From: an uncultured Bartonella sp.
Lineage (GTDB): Bacteria; Pseudomonadota; Alphaproteobacteria; Rhizobiales; Rhizobiaceae
Assembly: GCF_945277285.1 (NCBI RefSeq)
Contig: NZ_CALYPR010000001.1
Span: 310,001 to 374,000 of the forward strand
Length of the DNA: 64,000 bases
Direction: 5' to 3'
The notes under the pieces were generated by a model. The model did not search any database, was not told where the DNA came from, and saw nothing but the letters and a program-made list of their open reading frames with translations. The position numbers and the translations under genes are program-made. How positions within the stretch are numbered: position 1 is the first letter of the stretch; each line of letters begins with the position of its first letter. This document shows positions 38,289-49,695 of the stretch, in pieces.

Positions 38289-38743
38289 TCGATGTCTTTA
38301 TCAAATTAGTAAAAATATGCCTTTGCCAAAAACCTGTCTATGCAACGACTATGGCGTTGTCACGAATAATACATTAACAGCTTTTGCGCCAGCGCATTAT
38401 TGCGTTTTTTAAAAAATATAAAATTTTTCAAACAAACTGAAACTTTAATCATTGTTGGCGCACTGGTCTGCCTCATGCTTTCTCCTCAACCAGCTCAACA
38501 AACCTTAACGACAAAAAAATGCAAGAAAAAACATTCTATTATATTGATATTGAATTCACATCAATTTTATAAATATTTTAAACTTGTTTAAATAGATATT
38601 TATCAATATCAATAAATTGATTTTAAAAAATATTTTTATTGTTACAACAATAAATTTTGTTTTAAAATTTTTATTGAAAATAACTTCTATATCACATCAT
38701 ATCGTTCAATGAGCTATCCGATACAAAGAGAGGAGTGTAGAGA
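38289..38743. promoter_or_regulatory. AT-rich intergenic region between the two D-lactate dehydrogenases
   Basis: 455 bases; 38520-38700 is almost entirely A and T. A 63-codon frame at 38400-38591 has no ribosome site and no similarity. GAGAGGAG at about 38729-38736 is the ribosome site for copy 2. It presumably holds a separate promoter for copy 2. Confidence 0.4.
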
Positions 38744-40138
38744 ATGGCCAAGATTGATAAAAATACCATTGAGCAGGTTTATCGGGAGTTGGAGGCGATC
38801 TTCGGTAATCGTTTTAGCAATAATCTTTCTGTTCGCGATGCCCATTCGCACAATGTTACAACGCTAAGACACCAAATTCCTGATGGCGTTGTTTATGCAT
38901 TAACAAAAGAAGATGTTGTCAAAGCTGTGCGCATCTGTGCACGCTATAAAATGCCGATTATCGGTTTCGGTGTTGGAAGTTCGCTTGAAGGACAATTGAA
39001 TGCCCCGGAAGGCGGCATCAGCATCGATTTCAGCAAAATGGATGAAGTAATATCTTTCTCGCCGGAGGATATGACCATAACTGTCCAGCCCGGCATCACC
39101 CGCGAAAAATTGAACAGCTGGTTGCGTGACAGCGGGTTGTTTTTTCCGATTGATCCGGGAGCCAATGCTTCAATTGGCGGTATGGCGGCGACACGTGCAT
39201 CAGGCACCAGTGCAGTTCGTTATGGTACTATGAGAGAGGCTGTTTTATGTGCCGAAGCTGTCATGGCGGACGGGCGCCTCATTCGCACAGCTAGCCGCGC
39301 CAAAAAATCCGCTGCTGGTTATGATCTGACACGTCTGCTGGTCGGATCTGAAGGTACACTTGGCCTTTTTACCGAACTTACCATACGCCTTCATCCGATA
39401 CCGGAAGTGATTTCGAGCGGTATTTGTACCTTTGCCACCATCGGAGATGCTTGCAATACTGTTATTGAAGCCATTCAATGTGCTATTCCCTTTGCCCGTG
39501 TTGAACTGATGGATGAATTTATGGTCAAAGCATGTAATGCCTATTCCGGCTTGACATTAGAGCCGCGCCCGACTTTATGTGTTGAATTCCATGGCGATCA
39601 GGCAAGTGTGGCAAGTCAGGCTGCAACATTTAGCGAGATTGCCAATGCCCACGGTTCAACCGATTTTCAGCAATCGACCGATCCTGATAAAAGAGCCAGT
39701 TTGTGGAAAGCTCGTCATAATGCTTTATGGGCAGCAGAAGCAAGCTTGCCGGATTGTGAAGTTTTTTCGACAGATGCCTGTGTTCCTATTTCTCGTCTTG
39801 CCGACTGCGTCAATGAGACACAGAGTGATTTACAAAAACACCATTTGATCGGCCCCATTATCGGCCATGTTGGCGACGGCAATTTTCATGTCTTTGTCGG
39901 TTATCCGAAGGGCAACAAAGAAGAAGAAAAAAAGATTTATCAGTTTACCGAGAGATTATCCGAACGTGCAATCTCGATGGGCGGCACCTGCACAGGCGAA
40001 CATGGCATAGGCCAGCGCAAAACAAAATATTTGCGCATGGAACTTGGCGACTCTGTCGATTTTATGTGGATTATCAAACAGGCTCTCGATCCTGACAATA
40101 TTCTCAATCCCGGAAAATATGGTTTTCCAGATAACTGA
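38744..40138 (+). CDS. FAD-dependent D-lactate dehydrogenase (copy 2)
   Basis: A 464-residue paralogue of the preceding enzyme, aligning without gaps over most of its length and roughly four-fifths identical by eye. It keeps the FAD-binding phrases (VGSSLEGQLNAPEGG, GGMAATRASGTSAVRYG) and the C-terminal GTCTGEHGIGQRKTKYL. Differences cluster at the N-terminus and in the substrate domain (for example IIGFGVGS for IIPYGAGS), so the copies may differ in substrate or regulation. Each has its own leader. The 3' end overlaps the convergent DUF488 gene by 35 bases. Confidence 0.87.
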   Translation: MAKIDKNTIEQVYRELEAIFGNRFSNNLSVRDAHSHNVTTLRHQIPDGVVYALTKEDVVKAVRICARYKMPIIGFGVGSSLEGQLNAPEGGISIDFSKMDEVISFSPEDMTITVQPGITREKLNSWLRDSGLFFPIDPGANASIGGMAATRASGTSAVRYGTMREAVLCAEAVMADGRLIRTASRAKKSAAGYDLTRLLVGSEGTLGLFTELTIRLHPIPEVISSGICTFATIGDACNTVIEAIQCAIPFARVELMDEFMVKACNAYSGLTLEPRPTLCVEFHGDQASVASQAATFSEIANAHGSTDFQQSTDPDKRASLWKARHNALWAAEASLPDCEVFSTDACVPISRLADCVNETQSDLQKHHLIGPIIGHVGDGNFHVFVGYPKGNKEEEKKIYQFTERLSERAISMGGTCTGEHGIGQRKTKYLRMELGDSVDFMWIIKQALDPDNILNPGKYGFPDN

Positions 40139-40466
40139 CAAATACCACTGCATTGTTATGCTTCTCGTCATGAGCGGCATATAAAAAAGTAACAAGAGGA
40201 TGTTTTTTTAAGGAAGAAAGATAAAGCCCGATTGTTCGCGATTGTAACTCTAATTCTGCAACATATCGGCTTTTGAATTCTTCCCATTTTTCAACATCGT
40301 GGTTAAACCAATGGCGCAATTCATTACTTGGTGCAAATTCCTTTTGCCAGTCGTCAAGATGGGCTTTGTCCCGTGAAAGCCCCCTTGGCCAAAGACGATC
40401 AATCAAAATACGCCAACCATCATCTTTGGAATACGGCTCATACACACGTTTGATAGCTATCTTCAT
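40104..40466 (-). CDS. DUF488 family protein (YeaO-like)
   Basis: A 120-residue cytosolic protein with the family phrases IKRVYEPYSKDDGWRILIDR, LWPRGLSRDKAHLDDWQKEF, SNELRHWFNHD and PLVTFLYAAHD. DUF488 has no established reaction. The ATG at 40466 matches the usual start MKIAIKRVY; AGGA lies 10 bases upstream. The frame is open further upstream to 40559 but without conservation. It overlaps the 3' end of D-lactate dehydrogenase copy 2 by 35 bases in convergent orientation. Confidence 0.8.
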   Translation of the reverse strand: MKIAIKRVYEPYSKDDGWRILIDRLWPRGLSRDKAHLDDWQKEFAPSNELRHWFNHDVEKWEEFKSRYVAELELQSRTIGLYLSSLKKHPLVTFLYAAHDEKHNNAVVFVSYLENHIFRD

Positions 40467-41065
40467 TGGTCCCATTCCTGCCCTTTCACACATTCTGTCA
40501 TGTTCAGTGTTATAGGGCAATTTTTTAAATTTCCCTATTTCGTCGCAAGTTCGTTTCAAGCAAAAACACTATAAATATTTGTTTCCAATTTTATGAGGTT
40601 ATCCGATTATGATTGTCACCTGATCCTCGTTCCATTGTTAGAAGCAGAAGGATGAAGGCCGCCTGAAAGACAGTGCTGATATTAATTTAATTTTCTGAAT
40701 CAGTATGTTAAAAGTAAACATACAAAAAGTTGAATGGTAAAACTAAATAAAACCCTTAAACATCTCTCGCGTGATATTGACATCATAGGAGAATTGCATA
40801 ATTCTTTTTCACTGAACAAAAAGGATCAGAGGAGGCCTTAAGTTCATTCCACAATATTTTGTGGAAACTGGAAATATTGTTACTTTTTATATAATATTAT
40901 ATTTGTAATATTTTAGTTATTTACTTAACTATTTGAAAATAGAACAGTATTGTATTTGTTAAAATAGCAATTAAAAAACTGAACAGATCAATTTGTCACT
41001 ATTTTCGAAGCAAAAGTAGTAATATTTTCATTTGAAAAAATGCCTGTCACGGAGGAGGAGCCGTC
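40467..41065. promoter_or_regulatory. Divergent AT-rich region upstream of the acetate uptake genes
   Basis: 599 bases between DUF488 (minus) and DUF485-actP (plus), with no supportable gene. TTCCACAA-TATT-TTGTGGAA at 40847-40866 is a perfect 8 bp inverted repeat and a good candidate operator. The stretch 40870-41040 is very AT-rich. GGAGGAGGAG at 41051-41060 is an unusually strong ribosome site for the first gene. Confidence 0.4.
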
Positions 41066-41374
41066 ATGGATCAAGAAACTATTGCCAACATTGAGACGAG
41101 TCCCGCTTATATTACGTTAAAGAAAAAGCGGAATACACTGGGCGGAGTACTGACACTTATAGCGCTCGTGGTTTATTATGGCTGGATTGCTCTTATCGCT
41201 TTCGATAAGCAGTTCTTAAGTACACGAATCGGCACTGGAGTAACAACAATAGCCATTCCAATCGGCATCGGAGTAATTGTTGTCATGGTTGTGCTGACAG
41301 CAATCTATATTCTGGTTGCCAATAGCAGTTATGACAATTACATTGATGAAATTAAAAAGGAGGTGCAGAAATGA
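41066..41374 (+). CDS. DUF485 membrane protein, ActP partner
   Basis: A 102-residue protein with two transmembrane helices (about 27-49 and 62-88), in the DUF485/YjcH family, which is found next to acetate permeases. It begins [20 protein letters not shown]. Its stop overlaps the actP start by ATGA (41371-41374), so translation is coupled. The role is unknown but probably assists ActP. The very strong ribosome site suggests high expression. Confidence 0.87.
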   Translation: MDQETIANIETSPAYITLKKKRNTLGGVLTLIALVVYYGWIALIAFDKQFLSTRIGTGVTTIAIPIGIGVIVVMVVLTAIYILVANSSYDNYIDEIKKEVQK

Positions 41375-43107
41375 CCCTCCTTCATTTTTTAAAAAACCGG
41401 CTGGCTTTTTGTGTGGCGGCTCTATTCTTAACAGAATTGAACGCAAACGCCGATGCAATTGGCGGGAATTTGCCTAAACAAGCCATAAACTGGTCGGCAA
41501 TTATTATGTTTTTTATTTTTGTTGCCTTAACCTTATGGATTACCAAATGGGCAGCAAACCGCACTAAATCCCGCGCGGATTTTTATACTGCCGGCGGAGA
41601 CATAACCGGTTTTCAGAACGGTTTGGCCATTGCCGGCGACTATATGTCGGCTGCATCGTTTCTCGGCATTTCGGCGATGGTTATGAGTGTCGGCTATGAT
41701 GGCCTTATTTATGCTGTAGGATTTCTTGTCGGCTGGCCAATTGTTATGTTTCTTGTTGCTGAACGTTTGCGCAATCTCGGCCGCTTCAATTTCGCCGATG
41801 TTGCGGGTTTTCGCTTTGCAACAACGCCAATCCGTATATTTGCCGCCTGCGGCACGCTAACTGTTGTGGCATTTTATCTTATCGCGCAAATGGTGGGTGC
41901 CGGTCAGCTTATCAAGCTTTTGTTCGGTCTTGATTATCTTTATGCGGTCATCCTTGTTGGTGTGCTCATGATGATCTACGTGCTTTTTGGCGGCATGACA
42001 GCAACAACATGGGTGCAAATTATCAAAGCCGTGTTGCTTCTTATTGGTGTTACCTTCATGGCGTTTATGATCTTGTTCAAATTCAACTTTAATTTCGAAA
42101 GCTTTTTCCAGACGGCTGTTCATGTCAAAGTCAATTTATTTGCTCAAAAACAGTCAATTGACCCGACATCATCTGAAGCCGTTGCCGCCGGACAATCTAT
42201 TATGGCACCGGGTGGCTTTATCAAAGACCCTATTTCGGCGATTTCTTTTGGAATGGCTTTGATGTTTGGAACCGCTGGCCTTCCACATATTCTGATGCGG
42301 TTTTTCACTGTTCCAAATGCCAAAGAGGCTAGAAAATCGGTTTTATGGGCAACGGTATGGAATGGCTATTTCTACATTGTTATCTTCATTATCGGCTTCG
42401 GAGCCATTGCTCTTGTCCTATCTGACCCGGAATTGGCTGCGCCGCTTTCTACCGGTGCAGGTGCGGCCAATATGGCGGCCGTCATGGTTGGTAAAGCTGT
42501 TGGTGGAAACCTGTTTTACGGTTTTATCTCGGCCGTTGCTTTTGCCACCATTCTGGCTGTGGTCGCCGGTCTGACCCTTTCAGGAGCAACAGCAATTTCC
42601 CATGATGTTTTCAATATGGTGATTAAAAAGGGCACCGCAGATGGGGCTGTCGAATTGAGAATTTCACGCATTGCGACAGTAGGCATTGGTATTATTGCTA
42701 TTCTGCTTGGAATAGTTTTTGAACAACAGAATGTGGCCTTCATGGTGGCCTTGGCTTTTGCTATTGCGGCATCAGCGAATTTTCCGGTTTTACTGCTTTC
42801 TATTTTATGGAGCAAATGCACAACAAGAGGTGCGGTAATAGGCGGATTTCTGGGCTTGATCTCATCTGTCGGGCTCACCATTGTGTCGCCCGCTGTTTGG
42901 GTGTCAACATTCGGCTTTTCACCGGATTCTGTATTGTTTCCTTATACTTCACCAGCACTTTTTTCGATGATATTGGGGTTTGGCGGCGTTTGGCTGTTTT
43001 CAATCACTGATAGAAGCAGCCGCGGAGCTAAAGATCGGACAGCTTTTCCGGCGCAACAAATCCGTTCCGAAACCGGAATTGGAGCATCCGCTGCGGCAAA
43101 GCACTGA
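41371..43107 (+). CDS. actP: Cation/acetate symporter ActP
   Basis: A 578-residue sodium:solute symporter of the acetate permease group. An N-terminal signal-like helix (about 8-26) precedes 13 predicted membrane helices. Family phrases include [34 protein letters not shown] split over helix 2, [26 protein letters not shown], and [21 protein letters not shown]. It imports acetate, and in some species other short acids, with Na+. It forms an operon with the DUF485 gene and ends at the terminator 43136-43162. With the two lactate dehydrogenases nearby it suggests growth on fermentation acids (inference). Confidence 0.92.
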   Translation: MTLLHFLKNRLAFCVAALFLTELNANADAIGGNLPKQAINWSAIIMFFIFVALTLWITKWAANRTKSRADFYTAGGDITGFQNGLAIAGDYMSAASFLGISAMVMSVGYDGLIYAVGFLVGWPIVMFLVAERLRNLGRFNFADVAGFRFATTPIRIFAACGTLTVVAFYLIAQMVGAGQLIKLLFGLDYLYAVILVGVLMMIYVLFGGMTATTWVQIIKAVLLLIGVTFMAFMILFKFNFNFESFFQTAVHVKVNLFAQKQSIDPTSSEAVAAGQSIMAPGGFIKDPISAISFGMALMFGTAGLPHILMRFFTVPNAKEARKSVLWATVWNGYFYIVIFIIGFGAIALVLSDPELAAPLSTGAGAANMAAVMVGKAVGGNLFYGFISAVAFATILAVVAGLTLSGATAISHDVFNMVIKKGTADGAVELRISRIATVGIGIIAILLGIVFEQQNVAFMVALAFAIAASANFPVLLLSILWSKCTTRGAVIGGFLGLISSVGLTIVSPAVWVSTFGFSPDSVLFPYTSPALFSMILGFGGVWLFSITDRSSRGAKDRTAFPAQQIRSETGIGASAAAKH

Positions 43108-43135
43108 ACTGATAAAACAGTTCTCTACTGAAATA

Positions 43136-43162
43136 AAAAAGGCGGCGAGAAACCGCCTTTTT
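43136..43162. terminator. Bidirectional terminator between actP and the MFS gene
   Basis: AAAAAGGCGG (43136-43145) pairs with CCGCCTTTTT (43153-43162) around CGAGAAA. The genes on both sides converge here, and the MFS stop codon touches its right edge. Confidence 0.9.
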
Positions 43163-44369
43163 AGACTTGTTGTCTTCTCATTTTCGAGTTCAAGATAACG
43201 GCAATAAGAATGACGGAAGCGGTCATGAAAAAGACTGGCCGAATACCAAATGATCCGCCGATAAAGCCCCCGCAAACCGGCCCTAAAACCTGGCCCACAT
43301 ATTGTGTAGAAACCGAAAAGCCTAACACCGTTCCTATCGCATGATCGGGAACAAGATGACGCAAAATAGCTGTCACACAAGGAATTAAACCGCCTAACGC
43401 CAGACCAAAGAAAAACCGTAACACGACAAGTGCCCAAGCCGACGTTACGAATGCCTGCGGCACCAGCAGAATAACCGAACAGACCATTGCTCCAACAAGC
43501 ACCTGCCAATGTCCGATACGATCGGCAAGCCGGCCAAGAAGAATGGCCGACAAAGCGCATCCCAAAGCTGTCATTGACATGACACAGCCGGCCAAAAATG
43601 TAACGCTCGCACCAGCGCGATCAAGTTCTTGAACGTAAATTGTCAGTATCGGTTCAATTGATAAATTGGCAAATGTTATCAAGCTGCCGGTCAATAACAT
43701 CACAATAACACTGCTGTTAAAAATATGCTTTTCAGGCGTTGTTTTTGTACGCACATGACGGCGAGCGAGAAAAAAGTTTGTATTTTCATGAATAAAGAAG
43801 GTCGTAACGATAAACGTCACAAATATAACTCCGCCAACAGATAGGAAGCACGTTCTTATACCAATATAATCAGGTAGAATTCCCCCGATTAACGGGCCGA
43901 TAAAATTTCCTGACATCACACCACAAGATATAATCCCGAGAGCCCATCCGGTTTTATCCTTTGGTGTTTGAGTTGCCGCAAGAATTGCCGCACCCGATGC
44001 GTAACCTCCGGCAAGACCGGTCAACAACCGTAAGAGAACCAATTGTCCGATGCTGGTTACAAAGCCCATCAGGCCGATTGCTATCGCCATGCAAAAACTT
44101 GCTCTGACAAGCATGAGTTTGCGGCCATACCGGTCACCTAACCTTCCCCATATCGGTGCAACCAGTGCCGCGGAAAAAAATGTCGCAGCATAAGCAATGC
44201 CCGACCATAGAGAAATGGCATTTGTGCCGGTTACGCCAATTTCTTCAACAAAAATCGGCAAAAAAGGCAAAAGTACTGTCATGCCGACAATGGTGGTAAA
44301 CGCTCCAACTGCCGATATGATCAGATTTCGGCGCCAATACGGTGCCAATTCTTCTGTTTTCTTACCCAT
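43161..44369 (-). CDS. MFS drug exporter, MdtG-like
   Basis: A 402-residue major facilitator with 12 transmembrane helices. Motif A of the drug:H+ antiporters is seen as GRLGDRYGRKLMLVRA between helices 2 and 3, with a second, weaker copy GRLADRIGHWQVLVG in the C-terminal half. Wording such as FLPIFVEEIGVTG and the antiporter motif GNFIGPLIGGILPDYIG resembles the MdtG (YceE) group, linked to fosmidomycin and deoxycholate efflux in E. coli. The natural substrate is unknown. A single-gene unit. Confidence 0.82.
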   Translation of the reverse strand: MGKKTEELAPYWRRNLIISAVGAFTTIVGMTVLLPFLPIFVEEIGVTGTNAISLWSGIAYAATFFSAALVAPIWGRLGDRYGRKLMLVRASFCMAIAIGLMGFVTSIGQLVLLRLLTGLAGGYASGAAILAATQTPKDKTGWALGIISCGVMSGNFIGPLIGGILPDYIGIRTCFLSVGGVIFVTFIVTTFFIHENTNFFLARRHVRTKTTPEKHIFNSSVIVMLLTGSLITFANLSIEPILTIYVQELDRAGASVTFLAGCVMSMTALGCALSAILLGRLADRIGHWQVLVGAMVCSVILLVPQAFVTSAWALVVLRFFFGLALGGLIPCVTAILRHLVPDHAIGTVLGFSVSTQYVGQVLGPVCGGFIGGSFGIRPVFFMTASVILIAVILNSKMRRQQV

Positions 44370-44820
44370 TTTTATTACATCGGAAAGCTTGTTTCTAAAT
44401 AATAACGATCTCTTGTCCTACCAATCAGGATTTTAGTGTCATTTAACAATTTCATTTTTTCTTTTAAACGATCGAATGTACTCCATTGGGGAAAATAGAG
44501 TTTTCAGAAAAGATTTTTTAAATTGCAACAGAGACAAACTTTTATTTCAAAGCTTTCATTAATTTGGCTTTGAAATTCACTTTCTAAAGTCTCATTAACG
44601 AAGCCTGATTTTCGTCATTTGAATTTTGAATAAGACAATCAAATTTCATTGTTTTTGTTTTTTTTAATAAATTCCTGTGCTATCCCGCTTTTTTGGTCAC
44701 AAACTTCCTTTAGAAGCCTGCTAATATCTTTTTTTGAAACTCAACAGGATAATATAATGAACAGGCAGATTTATTTCATTATATAAATGACATCGTATTC
44801 AAAACCAGAGAGCTTTTCCC
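44370..44820. promoter_or_regulatory. Divergent intergenic region, MFS gene and PLD gene
   Basis: 451 bases, mostly A and T, with no reading frame of note. It holds the promoters for the MFS gene (minus) and the phospholipase-D-type gene (plus). AGAGAG at 44807-44812 is the likely ribosome site for the TTG at 44821. No RNA gene was recognised. Confidence 0.4.
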
Positions 44821-46392
44821 TTGACTATTGTGCAAATTATCATCGGTCTGATAGTTGTTTTTGCAGTGGCATCAATGCTGGCGGTTTATGCCTATGGACG
44901 ATTTGCAAAAAGTGCGAGAGGTGAAAGCTCTTTTGCTCTGACGGTAAAGAAAAGCCAAACAAAAATAGATCGACATATCGAAGATCTCGCGAAACGTGAA
45001 CATGGCTTGGGCGTTGAAAACGATGGTCTCTCGCTGTTTATCAACAATCTTGACGCTTTTGCCGGACGCGCAGTAGGAACCAAGCTTTCCGGTCGTAGTC
45101 TCGATCTGATGTATTACATCTGGGATGACGACCTTACCGGCCGTTTATTGTTAAACGCGGTGATGGAAGCTGCCGATCGCGGTGTACGCGTGCGTATGCT
45201 TCTTGACGATATTAATGCGCAAGGGCGCGATCCCGCCTATGTTGCTTTGGACAAACACCCCAACATAGAAGTGAGGATGTTTAACCCCGGACGGGCAAGA
45301 AATGGCGGGTTAAGGCGCGGTCTTGAAATGATGTTGCGTGCTTTGACAGTGACCCGCAGAATGCACAATAAAGCTTTCATCATTGATGGACGTATAGCAT
45401 TTGTCGGTGGGCGCAATATTGCTGACTCTTATTTTGGCGCCGGCAAGGCTTCCAATTTTCGCGACCTTGATTTGATGCTTGTCGGCCCCTCGGTTAAAAA
45501 AGTCGAAACGATATTCGACAGTTTCTGGAATAGCGCAGTTGCTCTGCCCATCCATGCGTTGACGGTTTCCAAAAAAGCGCGCGATCTCGAATACTGGAAA
45601 AACAAACTTTTGCAATTTTGTAATTCTGAAAAAGCCAAGCCTTATCTTGATTATGTCCGCGACCATATGAATTTTGAACATTTCATTGCCCCCCAACACA
45701 AACTCTTTCCAGTGGTGGCAGTTGATGTTGTTTCCGACCCGCCGGAAAAAGCTTTAGGCCATAGATCCGAAAACTGGCTGATGACTGTGTTTTCACCGTT
45801 GATCGACAGTGCAAAAAATGAAGTGCAGATTACCTCGCCTTATTTTGTTCCCGGCAAGGCTGGAACAGAGCGGCTTTGTTCACTTGTTAAAAATGGTGCC
45901 GATGTCCGCATTCTGACAAATTCACTGGCTGCGACGGATGTCGCAGCTGTCCATGGCGGTTATGCCCCCTATCGCAAACCGCTTCTTAAAGGGGGAACGA
46001 AACTTTATGAATTAAAACCTGATGGTGGTCCCCATCGTTTGCGCTTGTTCGGTTCCGGACGTGCAAGTCTTCACACCAAGGCATTTTTGATAGATGGCAA
46101 GACTGCCTTTATCGGCTCATTCAATTTTGATCCACGATCTGCTTCCTTGAATACCGAAATGGGGATTCTGTTTGAATGTCCGCCCATTGCTGACCGTTTA
46201 AACCGCCTTTTTAGTGAAGAGACCACAAAAGAAATGAGCTATCACCTCCACCTCAACAAAAAAAATAAAATCTATTGGGATTTTATCGAGGATGGTAAAC
46301 CGCGCATTGCCAAAAGAGAACCTGAAAGCCGCATCTGGAGACGGGCCTTTGCTAGAATAATCAGTTGGTTGCCAATCCAGTCTCAATTGTAA
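44821..46392 (+). CDS. Phospholipase D family protein (cardiolipin-synthase-like)
   Basis: A 523-residue protein with one N-terminal transmembrane helix (about 2-22) and two PLD half-sites: MHNKAFIIDGRIAFVGGRNI and LHTKAFLIDGKTAFIGSFNF, both with intact H-x-K-x4-D. Such double-HKD proteins act as cardiolipin synthases (ClsC-like) or phospholipases; the GGRNIADSYFGAG and SFNFDPRSASLNTE phrases fit the ClsC/YmdC group. The site is probably at the inner membrane. The TTG at 44821 has AGAGAG 8 bases upstream; GTG at 44830 is an alternative. The lipid substrate is not shown. Confidence 0.83.
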   Translation: MTIVQIIIGLIVVFAVASMLAVYAYGRFAKSARGESSFALTVKKSQTKIDRHIEDLAKREHGLGVENDGLSLFINNLDAFAGRAVGTKLSGRSLDLMYYIWDDDLTGRLLLNAVMEAADRGVRVRMLLDDINAQGRDPAYVALDKHPNIEVRMFNPGRARNGGLRRGLEMMLRALTVTRRMHNKAFIIDGRIAFVGGRNIADSYFGAGKASNFRDLDLMLVGPSVKKVETIFDSFWNSAVALPIHALTVSKKARDLEYWKNKLLQFCNSEKAKPYLDYVRDHMNFEHFIAPQHKLFPVVAVDVVSDPPEKALGHRSENWLMTVFSPLIDSAKNEVQITSPYFVPGKAGTERLCSLVKNGADVRILTNSLAATDVAAVHGGYAPYRKPLLKGGTKLYELKPDGGPHRLRLFGSGRASLHTKAFLIDGKTAFIGSFNFDPRSASLNTEMGILFECPPIADRLNRLFSEETTKEMSYHLHLNKKNKIYWDFIEDGKPRIAKREPESRIWRRAFARIISWLPIQSQL

Positions 46393-46598
46393 CACCTGTT
46401 TAAATGGGAAAAGAAAATAATCTCTTCTTATGAAATGGCTCTACCCGATTGAAGAGCAATATTTTATTTGTCGGTGTTAACCGGTTTAGTGCCTGCTTAT
46501 TGAAAAACCGGATATTATTGGTGCGATAACTTAAAATGTGATGCCGACCCCCTTTCCAATTGTCTTCTCGCGTGTTACGAACCGGTGCCAATCCATAA

Positions 46599-48161
<1,563 letters not shown>

Positions 48162-48168
48162 AAATCAT

Positions 48169-48199
48169 TTCCCCGCTGCCAATAGACGTCAGCGGGGAA
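48169..48199 (+). terminator. Hairpin after guaB
   Basis: TTCCCCGCTG (48169-48178) pairs perfectly with CAGCGGGGAA (48190-48199) around an 11-base loop. The following T run is missing, so it may be a processing or Rho-assisted end rather than a classical terminator. Confidence 0.55.
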
Positions 48200-48493
48200 C
48201 CGATAAAGCCAATCAGATGAACAACACAGGAAACTTAATAGTCTGATCTGGCTTTTATGCCTTCTGATGTTGCGTGGTCTTGATGTCCGATGGCCGGTTG
48301 AAGAGTATGTTGCCAATTTACGAAATACATTACCTGACCTTTAGTAACACAATGAAGGAAAAGAATAGCGCGAAAGCTTGGGAACCGAAGCAAACTATCA
48401 AATATTATTGTGTAACAATTAAGCCCTGAAACCGAGATCCAATCTGTAACGCTTTTTTATAAGCTTTATGCCCATACCATCAATTGACAACGC

Positions 48494-49408
48494 CTACATG
48501 ATATAGCTTTGTGCTTTTTCCAGAATAGGCGTTGATAAACTCCTCAGCATTTCGGCTAAAAGTTTAAAATCGTTTCCGCGCCGGCTTCGTCTGCGCCAAA
48601 ACAGACAAATTTGCCGTGTCGGTGAGGCACTTTCAAAAGAGACAATTTTGATATTTTCAAGGTGCGCCTCGGTGCTTATGGCAATTTGTGGAATAACAGT
48701 TATCCCGATGCCATTGGCAACCAGTTGCATCAATGTTGTTAATGACGAAGCGGTTATATCATGGCGATATTTTTTTGTCTGACATGCTTCCAACGTCTGG
48801 TCACGTAAACAATGTCCCTCTTCCAGCAAAAGCAGCTTTCCTGTGTCGATGTCGCCTTCTTTGACGCTATGTTTGAAAGCTTGAGGATCATTAGCCGGAA
48901 CAGCAAAATAAAAGGCATCTTCAAACAATTTCTCGAAGACAAATTCCTCCCCTTCAATCGGCTGCGCGGCAACCATAGCATCTAACGAGCCCACCCGTAA
49001 CAACTCGACCAGTCGATCTGTTTTTGCTTCCTGTATCTGAAGTGACAGTGAAGGATAAAATTGCCGAACTTTTGGCAAAACCGCTGGCAAAATATAGGGC
49101 GCGACGGTTGGTATGATGCCAAGTTTAAGCGAATAGCTCAAAGGTTCTTCATGGGCGGCAACAATATCTCCCAACGCAGAAAACCGCGCCAGAATATCAT
49201 TGATATAAGGAAAAAAGTTACGTCCGAGCGGCGTCAGGATAACCTGTTTGGATGTTCTTTCAAAAAGTGATGAACCAGCAATTTTTTCCATTTCAGCAAT
49301 TTGGACTGAAAGCGCCGGTTGCGATATATTCAATTTTTCAGCGGCTTCTCCAAAATGTCCCGTATTAGCCAAAACCTGAAAATAACGAAGCTGTCTTATA
49401 GTAAACAT
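48494..49408 (-). CDS. oxyR: Hydrogen-peroxide sensor regulator OxyR (LysR family)
   Basis: A 304-residue LysR-type regulator. The N-terminal helix-turn-helix (LRYFQVLANTGHFGEAAEKL, then SQPALSVQIAEME) is normal. In the sensor domain EEGHCLRDQTLEAC carries Cys200 and Cys209, matching the Cys199/Cys208 peroxide switch of E. coli OxyR. It should activate peroxide-defence genes on disulphide formation. In related bacteria oxyR usually stands next to and divergent from a catalase gene. Here katA is 2.85 kb away, separated by an RNA candidate and toxin cassettes. Confidence 0.92.
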   Translation of the reverse strand: MFTIRQLRYFQVLANTGHFGEAAEKLNISQPALSVQIAEMEKIAGSSLFERTSKQVILTPLGRNFFPYINDILARFSALGDIVAAHEEPLSYSLKLGIIPTVAPYILPAVLPKVRQFYPSLSLQIQEAKTDRLVELLRVGSLDAMVAAQPIEGEEFVFEKLFEDAFYFAVPANDPQAFKHSVKEGDIDTGKLLLLEEGHCLRDQTLEACQTKKYRHDITASSLTTLMQLVANGIGITVIPQIAISTEAHLENIKIVSFESASPTRQICLFWRRRSRRGNDFKLLAEMLRSLSTPILEKAQSYIM

Positions 49409-49469
49409 GATAATTTTTTCTTATACAATTAAAAACAAAAAGCAATTGGATTTTATTTTCTGGCGGGAT

Positions 49470-49695
49470 TATTCAACAAATTGTCCTGAACAGGGACAAG
49501 GTAGTTCCTTGCCGGAGGGTGCCTACCGATTACAGAGATTGAGAGCTTGCTGTTATTTTTCCTACAAGAAATTTTGCATGGAAATTTTGGTGGGCGCTCA
49601 ATCTGTATTTGTAGAATTATTCTATAGGTCTCCTGGTAACAGAGGTGACCAACGGAGGCCGAAACATTTCCCCCTATGTTTCGGCTTCCTGTTTG
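49470..49695 (+). ncRNA. Candidate structured RNA, divergent from oxyR
   Basis: Several paired elements follow each other. TTGTCC/GGACAA is at 49481-49499. GGTAG/CTACC is at 49500-49527. The long-range pair GATTGAG/CTCAATC spans 49537-49603. GGTCTCC/GGAGGCC is at 49627-49660 with an inner TGGT/ACCA. A terminator-like hairpin GCCGAAACAT/ATGTTTCGGC (49658-49685) is followed by TTCCTGTTT. The density of helices, the 3' hairpin and the lack of a credible protein argue for an RNA of about 210 bases. It starts roughly 70 bases from the oxyR start on the opposite strand. I could not match it to 6S, SRP, RNase P, tmRNA or a known riboswitch. Confidence 0.5.
49658..49693 (+). terminator. Terminator hairpin of the RNA candidate
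   Basis: GCCGAAACAT (49658-49667) pairs with ATGTTTCGGC (49676-49685) over an 8-base loop, followed by TTCCTGTTT. The left arm shares three bases with the preceding GGAGGCC arm, so the two helices may compete. Confidence 0.6.

Noticed and set aside
38400..38591. 63-codon frame between the D-lactate dehydrogenases
   Set aside because: Non-ATG start, no ribosome site, low-complexity Lys/Phe-rich product in an AT-rich leader.
49470..49695. 6S RNA as identity of the structured RNA
   Set aside because: 6S folds as one long interrupted hairpin and is usually near zapA/ygfA; this region folds into several separate helices and sits beside oxyR.
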